The notes: generated from the sequence alone by a model not told the origin. DNA of 64,000 nucleotides from Arthrobacter sp. SDTb3-6 (GCF_013376095.1 NZ_JAAMFN010000005.1:62001-126000); one strand, 5' to 3'. Positions 43,919-51,372 are shown, counted from the first letter of the stretch. Translations and numbers: made by a program.

Positions 43919-45967
43919 TCACTTTAGATGAAGGGTCGCTTGGATTTCTTTCCATAGGGGCGTCACCATTTGCCGGCTGAAGGTTGCAGTGAGGTGGTCA
44001 GCATCTCGGTAGACGAGTGTGTCTCCAAAAATGACGGGACATGTCGTGGCATTGCAAAAGTAATGCACAAAATCGACATATCGGGCGCCAGTGGATCTGG
44101 CTGCGGCTCGTTCGGCCTCGATAATATCCGTCGAGAGCGCAGAGACACGGTCCCTGTCACACCGAACTGTTGACTCGAGGTGCATTGAAAGGCAGACTGC
44201 CGGGGTGCCGGCCTGAGTTGGAACGTCGGAAATGACCATTGTTTTACTTGTACCAAATGCGAAAATTGTAGATTCAAGCCCTTTTTGCCAACGAGCAGAA
44301 AAGTTGCCATTGCCGCCCACGAGTTGCACATTCCTGTAATTGGCCAGGACCACAATATCCGGGTGTAGTGCGGTCATCCGCTTGACGGCAGCCTCGCGCC
44401 ACACCTGGCAAGCCTTGTACGCAACGCCATTATGAAGTGTCGGTATGTTGACTGAGGGGCATGCGTTCTTTGTGCTGCTGTCAAGCCGAATCTTCCCGGC
44501 CTTGGCCAATTGCTCGAGTGCCGGATACCAGCTTGATGAGTGGGAATCTCCAAACAAGACGACAAGCGGTGCGGCGGCATTGGTTCCAACTTGGCAGCCT
44601 GACGCATCGGTACTGTCGAAACTGACATGGCATCCCAGCGCATAGGATGCCGCGGTGTCTTCGAATGCCAGTCGAAGGGAGGGTTTTAGGTTGGAGGGCA
44701 CGAAGGGAGTCCCGGTCGGCTGGACCTCGATGGCTTTCTGGCTCGCGGTTTGGTTGGTGGAGAGTTGAATTTGATTCGAGGCGGTGAATGCGGTGAACGC
44801 AAGCGCGATGACAAGGCCGGAGGCTGCGAGAGCAACAACGAACGTATTCCGTGGCCGTCCGTGCGCCAGTGGCCGGTACCTCATGGCAGGCTCTTCAACC
44901 CATCGGAAAAGGAGCCATGCCAGCGGAACGGAAGCCAGCCCAAGCAGCAACCGGACAAGCAATGGCAGGGGTTCGCCGCTGCCAACGAACGCTTGCGGTA
45001 TGACCTGCAATGGCCAGTGAACAAGGTAGAGCGAGTACGAAATCTTTCCAATGAACTGCAAGATACCTGCGCCCAGTAACCGACCGCTCGACAGCCGGCT
45101 TTCGGCGCCGCCGCCGACAATGAGCAGGGCCGTGGCAAGCACTGGGAGCGCGGCGTAGAACCCGGGAAAAGGAGTTGACGAATCGTAGCTGAATCCAATG
45201 ACGAGAAGCGACACTAGTCCGATCCACGCAAGCAATCCGGTCGAGGGGCGTTTCAGCCATGCCCATCCAGATCGAACTACGAACGCAACCAAGGCGCCGA
45301 CCCCCAGCTCCCATGCGCGGGTGGGAAGCGAGAAGAACGTCCATGGTTGGGAAATGTCCATGCCGACAACGCAAAGAACGAATGAGGCTAAAGTCAATGC
45401 TGCCACCATGGCAAGGAGCACTCGTTGATTGCGCCTGAAAATCCAGAATCCGACAGCCAGGATTGCTGGCCAAAAAATGTAGAACTGTTCCTCAATCCCA
45501 AGGGACCAGTAATGCTGGAAAACGGATGGGGTGCTCTCGCTGAGATAGTTCGTTCCCTGGTAGGCGAACAACATGTTCGGAGCGTACAGGGCAGTCGCGA
45601 CCGCGCCGTGCCAAACCTCTTTCATAAGCAATGGCGGCATCCAGATCCAGGACGCGACTGTCGTAAGCCCGGCTACAAGAAGCGCGGCCGGCAGAATTCT
45701 CCTCGCACGCTTGGCGTAGAAATTACCGAACCGGATCGATCCCTCGCGATCCAGCATCCGCAGGAGTTGCCCTGTTATCAGGAAGCCAGATATGACAAAG
45801 AAGACGTCAACCCCGACATACCCACCACTCAAGGGCTTAAGACCAGCGTGGTAAGCGACAACAAAGAGCACGGCAATGGCGCGAAGCCCCTGTATGTCGA
45901 GTCTAAATGGTTCCTTGACAGTCGCCCTAGTCGCCAATTCAGCTTGTGCGGTTGCGCCAGACGGCAT
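43919..45967 (-). CDS. Membrane acyltransferase 3 with C-terminal SGNH domain (OafA-like), antisense in the late region
   Basis: The protein is 682 residues. Residues about 20-370 are an acyltransferase-3 domain with about ten membrane spans (FRLDIQGLRAIAVLFVVAYH with the catalytic-type His; GGYVGVDVFFVISGFLITG). The C-terminal extracytoplasmic SGNH domain has FGDSHSSSW and a closing RDADHL (Asp-x-x-His). This architecture O-acetylates surface polysaccharide. I chose ATG 45967 (GGGGG 7 bp upstream), since a GTG at 46018 has no ribosome site. GC is visibly lower than in the flanks, and it is antisense to the late operon: a lysogenic-conversion gene. Confidence 0.9.
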   Translation of the reverse strand: MPSGATAQAELATRATVKEPFRLDIQGLRAIAVLFVVAYHAGLKPLSGGYVGVDVFFVISGFLITGQLLRMLDREGSIRFGNFYAKRARRILPAALLVAGLTTVASWIWMPPLLMKEVWHGAVATALYAPNMLFAYQGTNYLSESTPSVFQHYWSLGIEEQFYIFWPAILAVGFWIFRRNQRVLLAMVAALTLASFVLCVVGMDISQPWTFFSLPTRAWELGVGALVAFVVRSGWAWLKRPSTGLLAWIGLVSLLVIGFSYDSSTPFPGFYAALPVLATALLIVGGGAESRLSSGRLLGAGILQFIGKISYSLYLVHWPLQVIPQAFVGSGEPLPLLVRLLLGLASVPLAWLLFRWVEEPAMRYRPLAHGRPRNTFVVALAASGLVIALAFTAFTASNQIQLSTNQTASQKAIEVQPTGTPFVPSNLKPSLRLAFEDTAASYALGCHVSFDSTDASGCQVGTNAAAPLVVLFGDSHSSSWYPALEQLAKAGKIRLDSSTKNACPSVNIPTLHNGVAYKACQVWREAAVKRMTALHPDIVVLANYRNVQLVGGNGNFSARWQKGLESTIFAFGTSKTMVISDVPTQAGTPAVCLSMHLESTVRCDRDRVSALSTDIIEAERAAARSTGARYVDFVHYFCNATTCPVIFGDTLVYRDADHLTATFSRQMVTPLWKEIQATLHLK

Positions 45968-46006
45968 GCCAATTCCCCCAAAAGTTTTCGAATGGACCTC
46001 GAGCAG

Positions 46007-46012
46007 TTTATA
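46007..46012 (-). promoter_or_regulatory. Candidate -10 element for the acyltransferase
   Basis: TATAAA is read on the minus strand 40 bp ahead of ATG 45967. The -35 region is poor (ATTAGT at 17 bp). It supports transcription of this gene independent of the late operon and the shorter start. Confidence 0.4.
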
Positions 46013-46082
46013 GGCCACTTAGCTCGTCGACTAATCCCTTGGTCCGGGGCCACAAAATTTCCGTTAAGTTCCTCACCCGCCA

Positions 46083-46105
46083 GGCCCCGGATTCCGGGGC
46101 CTTTT
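46083..46105 (+). terminator. Intrinsic terminator before the lysis genes
   Basis: GGCCCCGG and CCGGGGCC form an 8-bp stem with a 3-base loop, followed by TTTT. It lies on the plus strand upstream of the lysis group. The hairpin plus the following CATGCCCGAGAAAGGGGC is echoed at 47095-47138 before the endolysin. Confidence 0.75.
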
Positions 46106-46128
46106 CCATGCCCGAGAAAGGGGCCGCA

Positions 46129-46170
46129 ATGACCGTCGTTCACCGTGAGGGCGTACCCCGGGAGGGCTAA
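46129..46170 (+). CDS. 13-codon leader reading frame
   Basis: ATG 46129 follows GAGAAAGGGGCC, a good ribosome site. It encodes MTVVHREGVPREG and stops at TAA 46168-46170, two bases before the GTG of the next gene. It may couple translation of the membrane protein to ribosomes loaded here, or be the remnant of a lost gene. Evidence is only position and ribosome site. Confidence 0.4.
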   Translation: MTVVHREGVPREG

Positions 46171-46172
46171 AT

Positions 46173-46418
46173 GTGGAGCAGGCAGCATCGACCACCATCA
46201 CCGGCCTGCTGGCCCAGCTGGGCATCGCCGGGATCATCCTCGCGGTGCTCGTTGCCGGGGCGGCGTGGTATCTCAAGACGTCCAAGGAGTTGCGGGAGGA
46301 AAAGCGTGGCGTCATCTCCGATCTCGAGGCGAAGGTCAGGGAGCTCGAGAGTGAAAAGTCCAGGCTCCAGCGGGAGCTTTACAAGTGCCAGTTTCCTGGC
46401 TGGAGGGATGACCAATGA
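46173..46418 (+). CDS. Small single-span membrane protein with coiled coil (lysis region)
   Basis: An 81-residue protein from GTG 46173 (GGGAGGGCTAAAT upstream). It has one membrane span (about 8-33, ITGLLAQLGIAGIILAVLVAGAAWYL) followed by a charged coiled coil (SDLEAKVRELESEKSRLQREL). Location just before the other lysis-region genes suggests a holin accessory or membrane-anchored lysis factor. It overlaps the next gene by 4 bp. Confidence 0.68.
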   Translation: MEQAASTTITGLLAQLGIAGIILAVLVAGAAWYLKTSKELREEKRGVISDLEAKVRELESEKSRLQRELYKCQFPGWRDDQ

Positions 46419-47083
46419 GTCAGCTTGAGCGCAAGAGGAACATTTTGGGGGCGGTCTTGCTGTCCCTGGTCGTGGTCCTGTTGGCGGCCTTGGTGTGGCA
46501 GAACTTCCAGTCGTCGGCGGAGCGGGACACGGCCCAGTCGTCGGCGGCCACCCAGGCGCAGCAAAAGAAGAACCTGGCGGAGGAGGTCGCGGACGCCTGC
46601 GAGTCGGGGCAGGTGGTGAAGTCCTCGGCTGGCGTGGACTTGTGCGCCAGGGCGGCAACGATCGCGCAGCAGCCCGTGACGATCGAGGGGCCTGCCGGTC
46701 CGCCCGGCCCCCGGGGCCTGCCGGGCAGGGACGGGACGGATGGCGCCACCGGCCCTGCGGGGGTGGCGGGCGGGAACGGCCCTGCCGGGACCAACGGCAG
46801 TGACGGCACGGATGGCGCCCAGGGCCCGGCAGGTCCGCCGGGTGCGCAGGGTGTGGCCGGGGCCAACGGCGCCGACGGCGCACCCGGGCAGCCAGGCGCG
46901 GATGGTGCCACGGGAGCCAAGGGAGCGGACGGACGTGGCGTCCAAGGCGTCGAATGCGTCGGCGATGGCGCTGCGTCGTACTGGCTGATCACCTACACCG
47001 ACGGCACCACGGCCCAGTCCACCGGGCCCTGCCGGCTCACCCAGCCCGAACCATCCCCCACCGCGGTGCACACCGCCCCGTAA
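46415..47083 (+). CDS. Membrane-anchored collagen-like protein
   Basis: A 222-residue protein with one N-terminal span (about 10-28, LGAVLLSLVVVLLAALVW) and a coiled-coil stalk (about 30-75). About 30 Gly-x-y triplets follow at roughly 92-178, including GPAGPPGPRGLPGRDG. A small C-terminal domain has two cysteines (VECVGDG, GPCRL). Phage collagen-like repeats usually trimerise tail fibres; a membrane-anchored one beside lysis genes is uncommon. The role is unknown. Confidence 0.82.
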   Translation: MSQLERKRNILGAVLLSLVVVLLAALVWQNFQSSAERDTAQSSAATQAQQKKNLAEEVADACESGQVVKSSAGVDLCARAATIAQQPVTIEGPAGPPGPRGLPGRDGTDGATGPAGVAGGNGPAGTNGSDGTDGAQGPAGPPGAQGVAGANGADGAPGQPGADGATGAKGADGRGVQGVECVGDGAASYWLITYTDGTTAQSTGPCRLTQPEPSPTAVHTAP

Positions 47084-47094
47084 CAGCTCTCAGC

Positions 47095-47120
47095 CCCGGA
47101 CCGTCCTGGCCGGGGTTTTC
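47095..47120 (+). terminator. Intrinsic terminator before the endolysin gene
   Basis: CCCCGGACC and GGCCGGGG pair over 8 bp (one unpaired A), and TTTT follows. The downstream sequence TTATGCCCAGAAAGGGGCACC repeats the arrangement found after the terminator at 46083. Confidence 0.72.
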
Positions 47121-47144
47121 TTATGCCCAGAAAGGGGCACCACC

Positions 47145-48191
47145 ATGGCCAATTACGCCATCAACTATGCACGCCCGGCAAAGTCGCTGCTCAAGCTCCG
47201 CGATGAATTGAACGCGGTGTTCCCCGGCCGGTTCACGGGCACGGACGGCTTCATCACCGGCTACGACTCGCAGGCCAACCCGCGCTACGGGGTGTCCGGG
47301 CACAACCCGAACAGCCTGGGCCACGTCATGGCGTTCGACATTTCCACCACGGCCAACGGCTTGCAGATTGACGAGGCCGCGGGGCGGGCGCTGGCCGAGT
47401 ACCTGCGGACCAAGGCGTACGAAAAGTTCCGCTACCTGATCCATGACATGTCCGCCGGCGCCCCGGACGGGAAGATCGCCGGGGACTTCTCCCAGTGGGC
47501 GTGGTCCGACTACGCCGGCGTGGACCACTCGGACCACATCCATCTCAGCATCACCGACGACTACCAGTGGGGGGAGTCCTGCGGGACGACCCAGGCCGTC
47601 TACGACGATGAATCCTCCTGGGGCATCGCCGCCTGGTGGGCCGCGTTCAAGGCCGGCGCCGCGGCCCCGGTGGTCAAGCCTGCCGGGTCCGTCGTCAAGC
47701 CTGTACCCGTCAATCCTGCCCCGGCCCGGCCCAACACCTTTGTGGCGACCGTGGACCCCGGCGACACGCTCACCTCGATTGCCCAGCAGTTCGGGACCAC
47801 CGTGGCCGCGCTCCTGGCCGTCAACACCATCCCTGATCCCAACCGGATCAGCGCCGGGCAGAAAATGAACATCCCACGCACGCCGGCCGCGAAGCCGCAG
47901 CCTGCACCGGCCAAGCCCGCACCGGCCCCTGCCCCGGCGCTGGTGAACCGCATCGTCACCAACCCCGTCGCCTGGGTACGCACCGCACCACGCTCCGGAG
48001 CCCCCCTCGCCCCCGGATACCCCCGCGGCATCCCCAAGGGCCAGCCCATAGCCGTGAAGGGATTCGTAGTCGGTGAAAACCCGTACGGCACGACCCCGCC
48101 GGACAACGCCTGGTACGTCACCAAATCCGGCTACTACGTCTGGGCCAACGCCGCACAAAACACCATCGCCGGCCTCCGGAACCTCACATGA
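47145..48191 (+). CDS. Endolysin: M15-like peptidase with LysM and C-terminal SH3-like domain
   Basis: A 348-residue protein. The N-terminal domain (1-150) has metal ligands of the D-Ala-D-Ala carboxypeptidase type: His60 and Asp65 in SLGHVMAFDI, and HxH in DHSDHIHLS. A Pro/Ala-rich linker follows, then a LysM peptidoglycan-binding repeat at about 193-237 (TVDPGDTLTSIAQQFGTTVAALLAVN). A further Pro/Ala linker leads to an SH3-like C-terminus (about 262-348). It has no signal peptide, so release depends on a holin. GAAAGGGGCACCACC precedes the ATG. Confidence 0.86.
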   Translation: MANYAINYARPAKSLLKLRDELNAVFPGRFTGTDGFITGYDSQANPRYGVSGHNPNSLGHVMAFDISTTANGLQIDEAAGRALAEYLRTKAYEKFRYLIHDMSAGAPDGKIAGDFSQWAWSDYAGVDHSDHIHLSITDDYQWGESCGTTQAVYDDESSWGIAAWWAAFKAGAAAPVVKPAGSVVKPVPVNPAPARPNTFVATVDPGDTLTSIAQQFGTTVAALLAVNTIPDPNRISAGQKMNIPRTPAAKPQPAPAKPAPAPAPALVNRIVTNPVAWVRTAPRSGAPLAPGYPRGIPKGQPIAVKGFVVGENPYGTTPPDNAWYVTKSGYYVWANAAQNTIAGLRNLT

Positions 48192-48325
48192 AACGCAACC
48201 CCGTCGCCGCCGCCCTGTTCATCCTGCCCTTCGCGCTCGCCGCCTGGGCGGTCCTCATCGCCGTCTGCTGGGCCATTGGCGCCGGGACGGCCGCCGTCAT
48301 CGACATCATCTCAAGGAGCTTGTAG
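48188..48325 (+). CDS. 45-residue membrane protein (holin candidate)
   Basis: The reading MKRNPVAAALFILPFALAAW... is 45 residues with one or two short hydrophobic helices and a basic start. It overlaps the endolysin stop (ATGA) and the next gene start. Tiny membrane genes right after an endolysin are usual holin or antiholin candidates. Confidence 0.6.
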   Translation: MKRNPVAAALFILPFALAAWAVLIAVCWAIGAGTAAVIDIISRSL

Positions 48326-48651
48326 TGCTGACACCGATCCTTCGCACCATCGTCCCCGCCCTCTGGGGATCCTTCATTGGCTGGGCGCTGGCCCTGCTGC
48401 CCATCCTGGAGCCGCTGCGCGGGCAGCTGCTCGCCTACGGGGACCTTGCCGTTCCAGTCATCAGCGCCGTGATCATCGGCGCCTGGTACGCGCTCTGGAA
48501 GTGGCTGGAGCCGAAGCTGCCCGGCTGGCTTACCCGCATCCTGCTCGGTTCCGCTAAGACGCCGACGTACCTCACGGCCGATACCATCCCTGGTGAAGTC
48601 CTCGAGGACTGGCACGAAGTCACCCGACCGCGGCACACCGCCGAAGAGTAA
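48325..48651 (+). CDS. Holin-like membrane protein
   Basis: A 108-residue protein from GTG 48325 with two membrane segments (about 5-27, LRTIVPALWGSFIGWALALLP, and 40-62, LAVPVISAVIIGAWYALWKWL) and a soluble acidic tail. AAGGAGCTTGTA precedes the start. Size, topology and position after the endolysin and the 45-residue protein support a holin. It is the last phage gene before the right attachment site. Confidence 0.72.
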   Translation: MLTPILRTIVPALWGSFIGWALALLPILEPLRGQLLAYGDLAVPVISAVIIGAWYALWKWLEPKLPGWLTRILLGSAKTPTYLTADTIPGEVLEDWHEVTRPRHTAEE

Positions 48652-48665
48652 CCGACTTATGCACA

Positions 48666-48700
48666 GGCCCCGCCCTCCTTCTGGAGGGCGGGGCCTTCTT
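48666..48700 (+). terminator. Strong terminator at the end of the late operon
   Basis: GGCCCCGCCCTCC (48666-48678) and its exact complement (48683-48695) enclose TTCT, and TTCTT follows. The 13-bp perfect stem lies 15 bp after the last lysis gene. Confidence 0.9.
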
Positions 48701-49239
48701 CGCGTTGTGTGCCCCACGTCACGAAAAAACCGCCGGGCACTCGAAAGAGCCAGGCGGTTCACTCGCGTCCTTCCATATTGGGAGATCGGAAGGACAAGCA
48801 GCAGGCTACAGCGGCGCCTGCGAAACAGCCAATCGAGATCACATCCAACGGTTAGGGCACTTTGCGGGTTGTTCCCGGCATGGTGGAAGGTGACGCAGGT
48901 CTCGTAACATAGTTGCGTCCAGCTAATTATGGGTTTATTTTCAGCTTGGGCCGATATGGCTGTGGTCTCAGTTCCCCAACTTCGACCACAGCGCCCGGTC
49001 CAACCCCAATTCGTACGCGTGGTGGCAGTACTCACCTCCACTGGTCCTGCGCGTGCGACACCGCGGCGCCCGTCTTGGCTAATACCAGGGCGGGTGCCGT
49101 CCGTGGTTAAGGGATGTTTTCCCAGAGAGTCCCGTGGTGTGACGCTTCGTTACGCGGCAGTCCCGCCAGGGCTTTGCAAAAACGTTTTGCGGTACGTTTG
49201 CGGTACGTTGCCGATTTCAATCCCAAATTTGAGGCAAAG
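48701..49239. other. Prophage right-end non-coding region
   Basis: I see no convincing gene here. An inverted repeat AACCGCC...GGCGGTT (48728-48734 and 48753-48759) with a flanking A-run reads as a weak terminator on the minus strand. An AT-richer patch lies at 48900-48950. The 22-bp arm repeat sits at the right end. The region probably belongs to the attachment-site arm and may hold a small RNA or promoter. Confidence 0.5.
49186..49207 (+). repeat. 22-bp arm-type repeat, right copy
   Basis: TTTGCGGTACG in tandem, identical to 11818-11839 and in the same orientation, 84 bp inside attR. This makes a P/P' pair of arm sites for the integrase likely. Confidence 0.7.
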
Positions 49240-49285
49240 AAAAAGCCCTCCTGACCAGTGTTTGTGCTGGTCACGAGGGCTTTTT
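49240..49285. terminator. Phage-supplied terminator for tRNA-Val
   Basis: AAAAAGCCCTCCTGACCAG with a near-complement around TGTTTGTG, flanked by A and T runs. It lies inside attR, just 3' of the restored tRNA-Val (minus strand). It resembles the displaced host terminator at 11596-11639 but with altered arms, so the phage carries its own functional copy. Confidence 0.85.
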
Positions 49286-49290
49286 GTCTC

Positions 49291-49334
49291 GGTGGGCGAT
49301 ACTGGGTTCGAACCAGTGACCTCTTCGGTGTGAA
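49291..49334. other. attR: 44-bp core identical to 11645-11688
   Basis: The core is the 3' part of tRNA-Val(CAC). Here it is joined to the 5' part, so the tRNA is intact. Phage DNA lies to the left. The identity ends within the anticodon loop, the usual crossover zone for tyrosine integrases. Confidence 0.93.
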
Positions 49335-49364
49335 CGAAGCGCGCTACCACTGCGCCAATCGCCC
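49293..49364 (-). tRNA. tRNA-Val (anticodon CAC), prophage integration target
   Basis: The 72-nt cloverleaf has the acceptor pair GGGCGAT/ATCGCCC, the T-arm CTGGTTCGAACCCAG and the anticodon stem CTTCG-TTCACAC-CGAAG with anticodon CAC. CCA is not encoded. Its 3' half is supplied by the prophage, preserving function. Confidence 0.96.
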
Positions 49365-49762
49365 AAGTCGGACCGAGTGGACCGTTGTCCGCTTCCGCGG
49401 TGTTCCTTGGTGCGTTCAAAACAATAGCCCAAACCCGCGCGAGTGCATAATCGGGTCCGCCACCCCCCGGCACGGGCCGCCTCCAGCCAGGCAGTGTGAC
49501 CACGCACACAGCACGTATTTTCGCCCGAGCCTCCCAAAAACGGGTCAAACCACCCCAAATGGGCCCCCGAATCACACGCCTGTAATTCACGGCGGACGGG
49601 CAACTTCCGCGCGATTGCTGCGATCCAGGGCCGTCACCCGTCCGAGCCCCGAACGCCGCAGCGCGCCGATTTGGCGTTTGGGAAAAAGCTCAGGTAATGT
49701 TTTCAGCGCAGCAACACGGACTGCCGAAGCGGAGACGCCACAGGCCAGGAAGAAACGCTGAT
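49365..49762. other. Intergenic region between divergent tRNA-Val and tRNA array
   Basis: No gene is visible. A plus-strand promoter candidate for the array is TTGGCG (49671-49676), 18 bp, TAATGT (49695-49700). The minus-strand tRNA-Val promoter must lie near 49400-49460, where TATTGT is a weak -10 candidate. Confidence 0.45.
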
Positions 49763-49835
<73 letters not shown>

Positions 49836-49858
49836 CGCAGGACACCGTACGTACTCAC

Positions 49859-49929
49859 GGTGGGGTGGCCGAGAGGCGAGGCAACGGCCTGCAAAGCCGT
49901 GTACACGGGTTCGAATCCCGTTCCCACCT
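49859..49929 (+). tRNA. tRNA-Cys (anticodon GCA)
   Basis: The 71-nt gene has acceptor GGTGGGG/TCCCACC, discriminator T as usual for Cys, and anticodon stem ACGGC-CTGCAAA-GCCGT (GCA). Confidence 0.95.
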
Positions 49930-49933
49930 CCAT

Positions 49934-49964
49934 TTGGCTGATCCAAGGTATTTTGCTGTATAGT
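49934..49964 (+). promoter_or_regulatory. Candidate internal promoter for tRNA-Val(GAC)
   Basis: TTGGCT (49934-49939) and TATAGT (49959-49964) are separated by 19 bp. The -10 lies 15 bp ahead of tRNA-Val. It may give extra transcription of the distal array. Confidence 0.35.
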
Positions 49965-49979
49965 TCAGCGGGATGCATT

Positions 49980-50051
49980 GGGCGATTGGCGCAGCGGTAG
50001 CGCGCTTCCCTGACACGGAAGAGGTCACTGGTTCGATCCCAGTATCGCCCA
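49980..50051 (+). tRNA. tRNA-Val (anticodon GAC), copy 1
   Basis: The 72-nt gene has anticodon stem CTTCC-CTGACAC-GGAAG (GAC). It is close to the tRNA-Val(CAC) at 49293 in all other arms. It is identical to the copy at 50239. Confidence 0.95.
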
Positions 50052-50106
50052 CGAATGAACGTCACGCGTTCATTTGGCTGAAGCAATGCTTCGGCAAGCA
50101 GTAAAT

Positions 50107-50179
<73 letters not shown>

Positions 50180-50187
50180 CGGAGAAG

Positions 50188-50222
50188 AAACTGCCGGAAC
50201 CTCAAAGGTTCCGGCAGTTTTT
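50188..50222 (+). terminator. Terminator after tRNA-Gly copy 2
   Basis: AAACTGCCGGAACCT (50188-50202) and its exact complement (50206-50220) form a 15-bp stem with a CAA loop and a T-run. Confidence 0.88.
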
Positions 50223-50238
50223 CCAATCCGGCCCCCTG

Positions 50239-50310
50239 GGGCGATTGGCGCAGCGGTAGCGCGCTTCCCTGACACGGAAGAGGTCACTGGTTCGATCCCA
50301 GTATCGCCCA
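50239..50310 (+). tRNA. tRNA-Val (anticodon GAC), copy 2
   Basis: The 72 bases are identical to 49980-50051. It lies beyond the 50188 terminator, so it needs its own promoter or read-through. Confidence 0.95.
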
Positions 50311-50319
50311 CCACCAGCA

Positions 50320-50360
50320 ACGTACGACGGCGACGCAAGCCTTGCGTCGCCGTCGTACGT
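50320..50360. terminator. Near-perfect 41-bp palindrome between tRNA-Val and the SMR gene
   Basis: ACGTACGACGGCGACGCAAG (50320-50339) is followed by one C and its exact 20-base complement (50341-50360). It lies between a rightward tRNA and the leftward SMR gene, so it likely serves as a shared bidirectional terminator. Confidence 0.82.
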
Positions 50361-50365
50361 TTAAG

Positions 50366-50680
50366 CTAGTGCGCCAGCTTCAGCCCCACGATGCAGCACA
50401 CGAGTCCCAGCAGCAACAGGACCTTCAGCAGCGACACCGATTCGGTGCCGGTCGCCATGGCGTAGGCGACCGTCAGGGCCGCGCCAATGCCCACCCACAC
50501 CGCATAGGACGTGCCGACGGGCAGTGTCCGCATGGCCCAGGCCAGGCCCCCCATGCTGGCCGCGAGGGCCGCAACGAAAATGATGCTCGGCAGCGGCTTG
50601 CTGAAACCCTCGCTCCTGCCCAGGGCAGTGGCCCACACGGCTTCCAGCGTTCCGGAGACAATCAAGACAATCCAGGCCAT
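50366..50680 (-). CDS. Small multidrug resistance (SMR) family exporter, SugE/Gdx-like
   Basis: The 104-residue, four-span protein begins MAWIVLIVSGTLEAVWATALG, with the essential membrane Glu at position 14 (TLEAVWA). WAMRTLPVGTSYAVWVGIGA and the C-terminal LLLLGLVCCIVGLKL complete the fold. The TLEAVWATAL form is closer to SugE/Gdx guanidinium exporters than to EmrE. I set the start at 50680, since upstream in-frame sequence is polar and not family-like. Confidence 0.88.
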   Translation of the reverse strand: MAWIVLIVSGTLEAVWATALGRSEGFSKPLPSIIFVAALAASMGGLAWAMRTLPVGTSYAVWVGIGAALTVAYAMATGTESVSLLKVLLLLGLVCCIVGLKLAH

Positions 50681-50779
50681 GGCACAATCCTCCCAAACTC
50701 CGTCTTGTCGCTGGCCGGGTACGGCGCACCTCGTCCGGGTGCCTGATGGCCCTGCCATTGTGGCACACCGGCACCGGCT

Positions 50780-51292
50780 TCAGGGCACCGTACCGTCCCG
50801 GCCGGCCCCGTGCGCCGCTCCCCCGGCAGGTGCAGCCACAGCGTCCCCGGCCGCTTCGGTGGCGGCCGTCATCTCATGCAGGAACCGCGTCAGCAGTTCC
50901 ACCTCGCCCGGGGTGTACTTCCCCAGTGCCCCGCGCATGACGGCGGCCAGCGGGCCGAACATGGCGCGCCCCACCTCCCCGGCATGGTCCGTCATGGCCA
51001 GGTCCACCTGGCGGCGGTCCGTGCGGCTCCGCTGGCGCGTCACATGGCCCGAGCGTTCCAGCCTGTCCACCAGTGCCGTCGTGGCCGGCGAGCTCAGGTT
51101 AAGGGCCGCCCCGAGCTTCCCCGGTGTCAGCGGCTTCTCCCCCACACCCGGGCGCACAAGATACCCCAGCGCATTCAGGTCAGTGCGGTGCAGGCCGTAG
51201 AGGGCGGCAACCCGCTCCACATAGCGGTCTGATTCGAGAGAAAACTCCCGCATTGCAGTCAGGAGTTCTCCGTAGGGGTCGGTCGACATCAT
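50780..51292 (-). CDS. MarR-family transcriptional regulator
   Basis: A 170-residue winged-helix regulator: LYGLHRTDLNALGYL, LTPGKLGAALNLSSPATTALVDRLERSGHVTRQRSRTDRRQV (recognition helix and wing), then a dimerisation helix and an Ala/Gly tail. It is divergent from the MMPL transporter across an 80-bp gap. The pair probably forms a regulator and its target exporter. Confidence 0.9.
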   Translation of the reverse strand: MMSTDPYGELLTAMREFSLESDRYVERVAALYGLHRTDLNALGYLVRPGVGEKPLTPGKLGAALNLSSPATTALVDRLERSGHVTRQRSRTDRRQVDLAMTDHAGEVGRAMFGPLAAVMRGALGKYTPGEVELLTRFLHEMTAATEAAGDAVAAPAGGAAHGAGRDGTVP

Positions 51293-51331
51293 GGAATCAA
51301 TACTCCGCCTTTCCTTACTACTTTGCTGAAT

Positions 51332-51351
51332 TTTGTCTCTTCATGAACAAA
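51332..51351. promoter_or_regulatory. Candidate MarR operator
   Basis: TTTGT (51332-51336) and ACAAA (51347-51351) form a 20-bp interrupted dyad with TTCATGAA inside it. It lies in the gap between the divergent marR and MMPL genes, where the regulator would be expected to bind. Confidence 0.45.
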
Positions 51352-51372
51352 TATCTCCATCGTGGAAGTAAT

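Noticed and set aside
50681-50780. Guanidine riboswitch upstream of the SugE-like gene
   Set aside because: A GGACGA loop between GCACC and GGTGC is present, but I could not find the paired ACGR hairpins or the ykkC core; a covariance-model search would decide.
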